Shown here: positions 26,355 to 32,023 of the stretch, piece by piece
Position numbering within the stretch: position 1 is the stretch's first letter
Layout of the letters: every line of letters starts with the position of its first letter
Assembly (NCBI GenBank): GCA_015296075.1
Contig: DVDV01000325.1
Location: forward strand, 1-32,023
DNA: 32,023 nucleotides
Direction: 5' to 3'
Source of the DNA: Leptolyngbyaceae cyanobacterium M33_DOE_097
Lineage (GTDB): Bacteria > Cyanobacteriota > Cyanobacteriia > Leptolyngbyales > Leptolyngbyaceae
Position numbers and translations under genes: made by a program
The notes under the pieces: model-generated
What the model saw: only the letters and a program-made list of their open reading frames with translations
The model's database searches: none
Told to the model about the DNA's origin: nothing

Positions 26355-26435
26355 TTATCGGAGCCACCAAAACAGCAGGGCGATCGCGATACCCACCAGC
26401 AAGCAAACCCCAAAGATGATGTGCGACTTCTTCAT
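26355..26435 (-). CDS. Candidate 26-residue single-helix membrane peptide
   Basis: A minus-strand ORF begins with ATG 26435 and ends with TAA at 26355. It encodes a Lys-rich start (MKKSH) followed by one unbroken hydrophobic helix (IIFGVCLLVGIAIALLFWW) and a C-terminal Leu-Arg. A Shine-Dalgarno GGAG sits 7 bases upstream. The basic, hydrophobic, basic plan and the ribosome-binding site make it a good candidate for a real small membrane protein. It follows the 60-aa ORF by 34 bases. I recognise no family. A hairpin at 26439-26471 would cover the Shine-Dalgarno. Confidence 0.5.
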   Translation of the reverse strand: MKKSHIIFGVCLLVGIAIALLFWWLR

Positions 26436-26438
26436 TCT

Positions 26439-26471
26439 AGATCTCCAACTTCTTAAAGAAGTTGAAGATCT
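26439..26471 (-). promoter_or_regulatory. Hairpin masking the Shine-Dalgarno of the 26-aa peptide
   Basis: Bases 26439-26454 and 26456-26471 are reverse complements except at one position. In minus-strand RNA that position is a G-U wobble, giving a nearly continuous stem, while plus-strand RNA would have a C-A mismatch. The stem includes the GGAG (complement of 26443-26446) and begins at the stop codon of the upstream ORF. No T-run follows, so it is not a classical terminator. Confidence 0.6.
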
Positions 26472-26652
26472 ATAGGTGCAATCTCTGGGGCACATCTTCG
26501 ATAGCTTGTTCTAACTCGTCGATCAATTCGGCTTGATACTCTACGCCAAATTGAGCCAGCGCTTTTTGAGTCACCAGCGGCTCCAACTGAAGGTTTTGCC
26601 CCGCTTCTCGAAAAGCTTCAAGCTGCTGTTGGAGGGTTGCAAGATCGGGCAT
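26470..26652 (-). CDS. Small acidic helical protein of unknown function
   Basis: A 60-residue product (MPDLATLQQQLEAFREAG and onward) made of two predicted amphipathic helices, acidic (many Glu/Asp) and without signal or membrane segment. I do not recognise it, but the composition and codon use look genuine. ATG 26652 is preferred to GTG 26658. It is the first of two small ORFs on this strand, followed by the 26-aa membrane peptide across a hairpin. It could be cotranscribed with it. Confidence 0.6.
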   Translation of the reverse strand: MPDLATLQQQLEAFREAGQNLQLEPLVTQKALAQFGVEYQAELIDELEQAIEDVPQRLHL

Positions 26653-26759
26653 AGTCACATCTACTGACGAATGCCTTGTATTCTACTTCAGGCCAATCAT
26701 CCTCGTTTGCTTGTCTTCGACAAGAAGTTCTCTGCTAGGAACGGGGTAAAACCAAGCTG

Positions 26760-29294
26760 CTAAATTTGAGCTTCTTTCTTGTCGGTTGGTACTTTCGGGG
26801 TTAACCGCTTCAGGGCTGCTTCACGGCTCTGTTGCGCGATCGCCAGATCTGGTTTAAGAGCCAACGCTTTGTCAAAGGCTGCGATCGCGGCTTCGTACTT
26901 TTTCGCTTTCTCTAGAGCCATGCCTTGCCCCGTCCAGGCATAAGCATCTTCAGGATTGAGCTTAACTGCACGATTGTAAGACTTGATCGCCTCCTCTGGT
27001 TGATTCAGTGCCAGCAGAGCGACACCCCGGTTGTACCAGGCGATCGCCGACTTGGGATTGATCTCCACTGCCCGGTTTGCCGAGTCAAGCGCTTCGGGAT
27101 ATTGACTCAACTGCCAGAGGGCGGCACTGCGATTCACCCAAATGTCGGTCAGCGTCGGTTTATCATTACGGTTGACATCGCCTTTCAGCGCTTCATCATA
27201 AGCCGCGATCGCCGCTTCGTACTTTTTCATCGAACGCAAAATTCGCCCTTTGTTAAACCAGCCTTGCGAGTAACGGGGCTTCAACTTAACAGACTCATCG
27301 ACACTGGCGATCGCCGCCTCATAGTCTTCCATGCGCCAAAGTGTGACCGCGCGATTGCTATAGGCTTCGGCAAAGTCGGGTTTGAGCGAAAGCGCCCGAT
27401 CAGCTGAGGCGATCGCCTCTTCCATGCGGTTGAGTCCAGCTAGGGCTACCCCGCGCTGATCCCAGGCATGGGCCACACCCAACTCGCCCCATCGCTCATC
27501 GCCGCCGATCGCCTGGTCGCAGGCAGCCAGGGCTTCTTCAGATTTGCCTAAACGATTCAGCGCTGCACCTCGATTTAGCAACGCCAAAGAAAAGTTAGGG
27601 CTGATTTTGAGCGCCTGATCGTAAGCGGCAAGAGCTGTGGCGTGTTGTCCCATCTGGGCTAATAGCATCCCCTGCTGAGTCCAGGTTGCCGGATCTTTGG
27701 GGGTCACTTCCAGGGCTTTATCGTAAGCGGCAACGGCTTCGGGTAACTTATTGGCGCGAGTCAGAGCCAGTGCTTTGTTGAGCCACGCGATCGCCGGTGA
27801 GCGATCACCCCAGTTTTGGTTGAAGTCCAGAGCGCGGCCACAGGTAGCGATGGCTTCGGCTTGTTGGCCGAGTTCAGACTGAACGCGACATTGCTCCGTT
27901 AAAATTTCAGAGTTGCTGGGACTGAAAACAAGTGCTTTTTCGTAGGTTTCAAGAGCCTCTTCGTTGCGTCCCATCCGCTTCAGTGCTGTGCCTTTCGCAA
28001 ACCAGGCGATCGCGGGTGCCAGCGTGCCCCAGTCTTTGTCCAGGGTAATCGCCGCTTCACAAGCAGCGAGGGCTTCGGCTTGCTTACCCAACTCTGACAA
28101 TGCCTGACAATGACGGGTGTGCAGCGCAGAGGTCGGTGGTTGTAAGGCCAAGACCCGTTCCAAAGAAGCAACCGCTTCGGGGTAGTCCTTTGCCTGCATC
28201 AACAGCTCCGCTCGAATTGCCCAAGTCTTTGCTTCTTTAGGTTTCACAGCCAGAATCCGATCGCAAGCTGCCAGCGCCGTTTGCAGATCAGTTGGATTGG
28301 CAACACAGAGAGAGTACCAGTATTCATTAAAGGGCTGAGCGCGATCACCCGTCACCAGATCCCCCAAGTTTGATCTAACGGCAGGTTGTTGAGGCACATC
28401 CACACTGGCAGGCTGACTCGGATCAGGACTGGGTTTGGCGACTTGAGGAATTTCGATTGTTGGGAGCGGAGAAGCAGCAGGGCTAGGCTCCGGTTGCGGC
28501 GATCGCGGCTTGGGCGGGCGCGTATTCATATCAAATTGTTGGGCCTGCTGGATCGGCTGCGAAATGCTGTGTTCAAACCCAGGTTTTTCGGATTCTGAGG
28601 TATTTTGTTCTGGCAGTTTAGCCGGAATTTCTACAGTCGGTAGCTTAGCCTCTTTAATTTTGGAGGGTGCTTGGGGCTGAGGTGGCTTTGGCATTTTAGG
28701 CGGAGGCACCGCATCCACTTGAGCTAATGCCTGATAAACAAAAAGGGCGGCTTCGGCGCGTGTTAACGAGTGTGATTGGGTTGGGGATCTGAGCGGTAGC
28801 GATCGCCGCAGTTCAGCTAATTGGGCATCACTTAAATCTTCTGACAACAACGTTGGCAGTGGACTGGGCTGCGCTTTCACCACCAGACTGTTGGCATAAT
28901 TCACCCATAAGTCATTGCCATGCTGAATCATCGCCTGCCGCACCATTGAATGCAGATGTTTGGGGGCGATCGCCTGATCCGGGCGAAAATTGCCATCATC
29001 AAAGCCCTGCACAATGCCCTTGGCTTGCAAAATTTCGACAAATGGCTGCGCCCAGTGCCCTTTCAAGTCATTCAAACGACTGCCTGGTACACGTTTTGGA
29101 GAGAGGGTTTCTGTCGCTTCAGGGTTCGCAACCGCCGCAACCAACTCGGCTTTTGCAGGAGTAGATTGAGCGGTGAACTTTTTGGGGGCGGGGGACGTCT
29201 TATCTTTTGAGGCAACAGTCTGCGGCACTTCAGGCGCAAGATCAAGCGAAGCGAGAGCCGCCAAAGTCCACATGGCAACCGATGGCGCGTACAT
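26760..29294 (-). CDS. SLH-domain TPR repeat protein
   Basis: An 844-residue protein from ATG 29294; the frame extends to TTG 29345. After a short hydrophobic N-terminus comes an S-layer homology domain (about residues 75-125: LNDLKGHWAQPFVEILQAKG, GFDDGNFRPDQAIAP) and a second partial SLH-like piece (SLTRAEAALFVYQALA, near 175-193). A Pro-rich linker (about 195-320) leads to about 14 tetratricopeptide repeats filling the rest, with canonical W-x2-G-x3-A and A-x3-Y/F-x3-L/I spacing. SLH domains bind cell-wall polymers and TPRs bind proteins, so this is probably an envelope scaffold. Three TPR units carry an extra segment (KDWGTLAPAIAWF, QNWGDRSPAIAWL, ERWGELGVAHAW). The TTG/ATG choice decides the signal peptide, which is weak in both cases. 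Confidence 0.82.
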   Translation of the reverse strand: MYAPSVAMWTLAALASLDLAPEVPQTVASKDKTSPAPKKFTAQSTPAKAELVAAVANPEATETLSPKRVPGSRLNDLKGHWAQPFVEILQAKGIVQGFDDGNFRPDQAIAPKHLHSMVRQAMIQHGNDLWVNYANSLVVKAQPSPLPTLLSEDLSDAQLAELRRSLPLRSPTQSHSLTRAEAALFVYQALAQVDAVPPPKMPKPPQPQAPSKIKEAKLPTVEIPAKLPEQNTSESEKPGFEHSISQPIQQAQQFDMNTRPPKPRSPQPEPSPAASPLPTIEIPQVAKPSPDPSQPASVDVPQQPAVRSNLGDLVTGDRAQPFNEYWYSLCVANPTDLQTALAACDRILAVKPKEAKTWAIRAELLMQAKDYPEAVASLERVLALQPPTSALHTRHCQALSELGKQAEALAACEAAITLDKDWGTLAPAIAWFAKGTALKRMGRNEEALETYEKALVFSPSNSEILTEQCRVQSELGQQAEAIATCGRALDFNQNWGDRSPAIAWLNKALALTRANKLPEAVAAYDKALEVTPKDPATWTQQGMLLAQMGQHATALAAYDQALKISPNFSLALLNRGAALNRLGKSEEALAACDQAIGGDERWGELGVAHAWDQRGVALAGLNRMEEAIASADRALSLKPDFAEAYSNRAVTLWRMEDYEAAIASVDESVKLKPRYSQGWFNKGRILRSMKKYEAAIAAYDEALKGDVNRNDKPTLTDIWVNRSAALWQLSQYPEALDSANRAVEINPKSAIAWYNRGVALLALNQPEEAIKSYNRAVKLNPEDAYAWTGQGMALEKAKKYEAAIAAFDKALALKPDLAIAQQSREAALKRLTPKVPTDKKEAQI

Positions 29295-29490
29295 AGGTGA
29301 TTCTGCCAGCACGATAGGTGAAAAATATAGTTCAAACTTCGGCAAAACTTTGCCTCACCCGGAAAGATCACCCGGAAGGGGTATGAATTCTTGTAATCAG
29401 GCCGCCTTAATTTTTTCTGTATAGTCCATTTAAACGAAAGCCCCAGAATTCTGAGAATTCCAGGGTTCTGAGTTGTTGTAACTGGCTTGA

Positions 29491-29958
29491 TCAGGCTGTC
29501 TGTAATTCTTTCACCACTCGCAGTGCCTCTTCTACGTGCCCTTTGAAGTTGAATTGCGAGTTAAATACATGCCGCACAACGCCCGCTTGGTCAATTACAT
29601 AGGTGACGCGACCGGGCAACAACCCCAAGGTAGCAGGCACGCCAAATGCCTTACGAACTCGATTTCCCTGGTCACTTAGCAACAGAAAAGGCAACTGATA
29701 CTTGCTCGAAAACTTCTGATGCGCATCGGTACTATCGCTGCTGATGCCAATCACCGTTGCGCCTGCTTCTTGAAAAACCTGATAGCTATCTCGAAAGGCG
29801 CAAGCTTCGGCTGTGCAACCTGGCGTATCATCTTTGGGGTAGAAATAGACAATCACAGGTTTGCCTGCAAAATCTTTTAAGCTGACAGTCTCTCCCGTCT
29901 GTGATTTCAAAGTGAAGTCGGGCGCTTTATCCCCTACTTGAATCGTTGCCACACCCAT
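29491..29958 (-). CDS. bcp: Thioredoxin-dependent peroxiredoxin, BCP/PrxQ type
   Basis: This enzyme reduces hydrogen peroxide and lipid hydroperoxides with thioredoxin. The 155-residue protein has the peroxidatic site DDTPGCTAEACAFRD, with Cys48 peroxidatic and Cys53 resolving, the five-residue spacing typical of the Q group. The usual GDKAPDFTL N-terminus and LPGRVTYVID near the end are also present. AGGAG abuts the ATG at 29958 with no spacer. The GTG at 29952 is 6 bases after that site and may be the true start, removing two residues. The gene stands between the SLH-TPR gene and the FecR-like gene. Confidence 0.94.
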   Translation of the reverse strand: MGVATIQVGDKAPDFTLKSQTGETVSLKDFAGKPVIVYFYPKDDTPGCTAEACAFRDSYQVFQEAGATVIGISSDSTDAHQKFSSKYQLPFLLLSDQGNRVRKAFGVPATLGLLPGRVTYVIDQAGVVRHVFNSQFNFKGHVEEALRVVKELQTA

Positions 29959-30042
29959 CTCCTAAACACTTACAGATGAGACTATAGCATCGTTTCATCA
30001 GGAGATAGACAGCCTTCTACAAACCAGATTTAGCTCTCTGAC

Positions 30043-30396
30043 TTACCGAGAAAATCGTTGGTTAAAAGAACGGATCAGGCGGTTTTGCGATCGCGGCACC
30101 GGACAGACATTGGCAACGCCCCAGGGCAAACCATCATCCGGTACGACCCAGGTGCTGGAGTTTGCCAGGCAACGAATTACGCCTCGTGACCTCCGATTTG
30201 ATCGCATCAAATCTCCCTGCATGAGCGTTTCACCCGATTTTAATTGCCGGTAGGCTGCATTTCCCTGCTTCACCTCGACCTTGCCTGTCACACTTACTAC
30301 CGTTGCCAGGGGCGATCGGCTCTGCGTCAAACCGACTTCGCTCCCACTCACTAAAATAAAGGCTGCCACGATTGCGAAATAACTAGAGGCTTTCAT
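30043..30396 (-). CDS. Secreted FecR-like small protein
   Basis: A 117-residue product with an N-terminal signal peptide (MKASSYFAIVAAFILVSG). The segment VVSVTGKVEVKQGNAAYRQLKSGETLMQGDLMRS resembles the start of a FecR-type beta domain, and ends in a basic tail (IRSFNQRFSR). FecR domains often mediate envelope signalling, but this one is short and the assignment rests on pattern only. It overlaps the end of the upstream membrane-TPR gene by 14 bases, with AGGAG inside that gene's 3' end six bases before its ATG, so the two are translationally coupled. Confidence 0.65.
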   Translation of the reverse strand: MKASSYFAIVAAFILVSGSEVGLTQSRSPLATVVSVTGKVEVKQGNAAYRQLKSGETLMQGDLMRSNRRSRGVIRCLANSSTWVVPDDGLPWGVANVCPVPRSQNRLIRSFNQRFSR

Positions 30397-31798
30397 TTCG
30401 ATCTCCTATTGCTGCAAGACGCTGCCGGGCTTGGTTCATCCACGTTGCCTCTTCTGCATTTATGAGACGACCGTAGGCAATACACTGTTCCCAGGCTTGT
30501 TTTTCTTGCGTTGCTTCCGCGCGCTGCTCAAACACCTGAGCCAGCAAACAATGCGCGGGTGCCTTATTCTCAAAAAGCTGCATGGCTTGGCGTAAAGCTT
30601 GCTCAGCCGGAGCTGGATTTTTCTGCTCAAGCAATGCCTGCCCCAAATACACCAGAATTTGGTAGCGTCGCTCTGGCGGATAGTGCCCGAAGGTGTGGTA
30701 CTGAATATGCTTGTCGCGATCGCTAATCAACAAGGCCGAAGCCTCAACAAATTTCTTGTTGAGCAGATAGCCTTTCACAATCGTTTCAGTGCTACACTCC
30801 CCCAGTTGGTGCCCCATGCGGCTTTGACATTCGTAAAGCCATGTTTCAGCCTGCTCAAAGCTACGCCGACGCGTTTCAAGTGCGATCAGGCTGTTGTAGG
30901 TTGACAGGCGATCGCTCTGCCCTAGACGACCACTCCGCACAGCAATTTCATAATGTTCGGCTGACTTGCGCATGTCAGGCATTTTTTCGTAAGTCTTGGC
31001 TAGATTCAACTGTGCGGTAGTGTTGTCGGGGTCAATCTGAATTGCACGTTCATACGCTTCCCTCGCATCCACCAACCGCTCTGCGCGGAGAGACTGATTA
31101 CCAACCGCCGTGTAACGCTGGGAAATCAACGGCAACATCTGCCAAAAACTTCCCATCACCAGCAGCAAGAAAATCGAAAACAGACAGACCAATTCATCCC
31201 ACAAGTTCTTATCAACCTTGAGACTGGTGAGCAAATGCTCGATCGCGTGTCGTCCCCCACGGGTTAAGGCACCACCTGCAGTCAATAAAGTAATCACACT
31301 CGAAATCAGAATAGCCGATAGCCCTAACTCATCAGGCCCACTCCGAAAAAAGCGGGTTGAGAGAGCCGCAAGCAGACTCGCTGACGCGGTTAGAAAGGAG
31401 ATCGAAAGTCCTTGCCAGAGTGGGTCAAGGCGATCTCGGAGCGGGGCAGGCTTTGCCAGATCCAGCTTCCACCACCAGTTTTCACGGCTGGGGTTCAACA
31501 CATCGCGCCAATCAGCGAGCTTAACGACCTGATTAATTAAGCCGTGATACTGATTCAGCTTTTGATCCAACTCTCTGACGCGACGCAACAAATCACCCGG
31601 CAACGCAATGTGGTTGCGATTAACTAAGGCAATTTGCACCGCATCCCTGGCGGCTAACACTTCAAGCACCGCATCCAATAGGCACGGATCAGCCTCTCCA
31701 CCTGAATTAGAGGAGTTGCACAAAGAAGCTTGAGTTTCTAACGCCGCGATCGCACCTTCGTAGCGTTTGACGGCATAGCGTAAGCGAGAAGCGGCCAT
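30383..31798 (-). CDS. Membrane-anchored TPR protein
   Basis: A 471-residue protein. Residues 1-125 form a soluble helical region, followed by three hydrophobic segments (about 129-149, 158-178 and 203-225). A C-terminal TPR-like domain (about 229-460) contains AREAYERAIQIDPDNTTAQLNLAKTYEK and a second block near 385-420 (LGQALLEQKNPAPAEQALRQAM). The family is unknown to me. ATG 31798 has GGAGG seven bases upstream, inside a potential hairpin (31806-31859). It overlaps the FecR-like gene, and both lie just downstream of psbA on the same strand, past a terminator-like hairpin. Confidence 0.75.
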   Translation of the reverse strand: MAASRLRYAVKRYEGAIAALETQASLCNSSNSGGEADPCLLDAVLEVLAARDAVQIALVNRNHIALPGDLLRRVRELDQKLNQYHGLINQVVKLADWRDVLNPSRENWWWKLDLAKPAPLRDRLDPLWQGLSISFLTASASLLAALSTRFFRSGPDELGLSAILISSVITLLTAGGALTRGGRHAIEHLLTSLKVDKNLWDELVCLFSIFLLLVMGSFWQMLPLISQRYTAVGNQSLRAERLVDAREAYERAIQIDPDNTTAQLNLAKTYEKMPDMRKSAEHYEIAVRSGRLGQSDRLSTYNSLIALETRRRSFEQAETWLYECQSRMGHQLGECSTETIVKGYLLNKKFVEASALLISDRDKHIQYHTFGHYPPERRYQILVYLGQALLEQKNPAPAEQALRQAMQLFENKAPAHCLLAQVFEQRAEATQEKQAWEQCIAYGRLINAEEATWMNQARQRLAAIGDRNESL

Positions 31799-31805
31799 AA
31801 CAAAA

Positions 31806-31859
31806 CCTCCGCGCTTGCAATATCTGAAGTTCTCTTCAACTTCAGTACAACCACGGAGG
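31806..31859 (-). promoter_or_regulatory. Nested hairpin covering the Shine-Dalgarno of the TPR gene
   Basis: CTGAAGTT (31824-31831) and AACTTCAG (31838-31845) form a perfect inner stem. Outside it, CCTCCG (31806-31811) and CGGAGG (31854-31859) are exact complements. On the minus strand, the Shine-Dalgarno GGAGG is the 3' arm of the outer stem and an anti-Shine-Dalgarno CCTCC is the 5' arm. Confidence 0.55.
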
Positions 31860-31865
31860 ATTTCT

Positions 31866-31907
31866 GAAAAAACACCAAGAACAAAGCGCCCCCTGGAGGG
31901 AGCGCTT
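31866..31907 (-). terminator. Likely psbA terminator
   Basis: On the minus strand AAGCGC, then CCCT/AGGG with one mismatch, then GCGCTT (31884-31907) form a strong stem. A T-rich tract including a run of T (complement of 31866-31872) follows after about 12 bases. It lies 26 bases past the psbA stop codon. Confidence 0.65.
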
Positions 31908-31932
31908 GAGACTAACCTAGTCGATGACTAAA

Positions 31933-32023
31933 TTAACCGTTGATTTGAGGAGCCGAGAGTGCAACAGGTGCAGCTTCGCCAGCAGCCAAATCGAGCGGGA
32001 AGTTGTGAGCATTACGCTCGTGC
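31933..32023 (-). CDS. psbA: Photosystem II D1 protein, C-terminal fragment (runs off the window)
   Basis: Only the last 29 codons are inside the window. They read HERNAHNFPLDLAAGEAAPV, then ALSAPQING and a stop. This is the hallmark C-terminus of photosystem II D1. His and Glu near its start and the Asp and Ala around LDLA are manganese-cluster ligands, and CtpA cleaves after that Ala to remove the AAGEAAPVALSAPQING-type tail. The rest of the gene lies beyond the right edge. A terminator-like hairpin follows the stop at 31866-31907. Confidence 0.95.
   Translation of the reverse strand, partial: HERNAHNFPLDLAAGEAAPVALSAPQING

Overview
The window reads as chromosomal DNA of a filamentous, oxygenic cyanobacterium, most likely of a Leptolyngbya/Oscillatoriales-like lineage. 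The evidence is the very frequent HIP1-type octamer GCGATCGC and its core CGATCG, the 3' end of psbA (photosystem II D1) at the right edge, a Calvin-cycle class II aldolase, a Psb35-like small protein, isochorismate synthase for phylloquinone, and above all a complete hetR with a patX-like RGSGR peptide gene just upstream. Nothing proves heterocyst formation: hetR and patX also occur in filamentous species without heterocysts. I saw no rRNA, tRNA, CRISPR array, transposase or phage gene.

Layout, left to right. 1-916: a Fur-box-like palindrome, then a sensor kinase that lacks its phosphoacceptor H-box. 1002-2142: class II fructose-bisphosphate aldolase (minus) with a clean terminator. 2418-5010: a small upstream ORF, a TonB-like envelope protein, a PfkB/HldE-type sugar kinase and a small lipoprotein. 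5023-6091: ureG and a Psb35-like membrane protein (minus). 6541-8668: ribD and a YbhN/LPG-synthase-type membrane protein. 8691-11335: cytoplasmic alpha-amylase and an alpha/beta hydrolase, divergent. 11336-12529: a small accessory pocket with a VapBC-type toxin-antitoxin pair. 12530-18553: zinc alcohol dehydrogenase, hybrid histidine kinase, DUF4126 protein, ferredoxin-fused aldo/keto reductase and a bifunctional nuclease-family protein. 19099-20669: ribE followed 2 bases later by a Dpp/Opp-type ABC permease. 20670-22548: a structured intergenic region, patX, a second structured region and hetR. 22551-26350: dipeptide epimerase (convergent with hetR), a secreted unknown and isochorismate synthase. 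26355-26652: two very small minus-strand ORFs joined by an RNA hairpin. 26760-31798: an SLH-TPR protein, peroxiredoxin Q, a secreted FecR-like protein and a membrane TPR protein. 31866-32023: psbA terminator and 3' end.

Functional links. ribD and ribE give two non-adjacent steps of riboflavin synthesis. HetR and PatX form a known regulator/inhibitory-peptide circuit: the RGSGR pentapeptide binds the HetR C-terminal hood domain. The patX 5' region contains a 15-bp perfect inverted repeat ending three bases before the start codon. Together these make 20750-22548 the most interesting part of the window. Several other minus-strand leaders (the 26-aa membrane peptide and the TPR gene next to psbA) also have hairpins that would cover their Shine-Dalgarno sequences.
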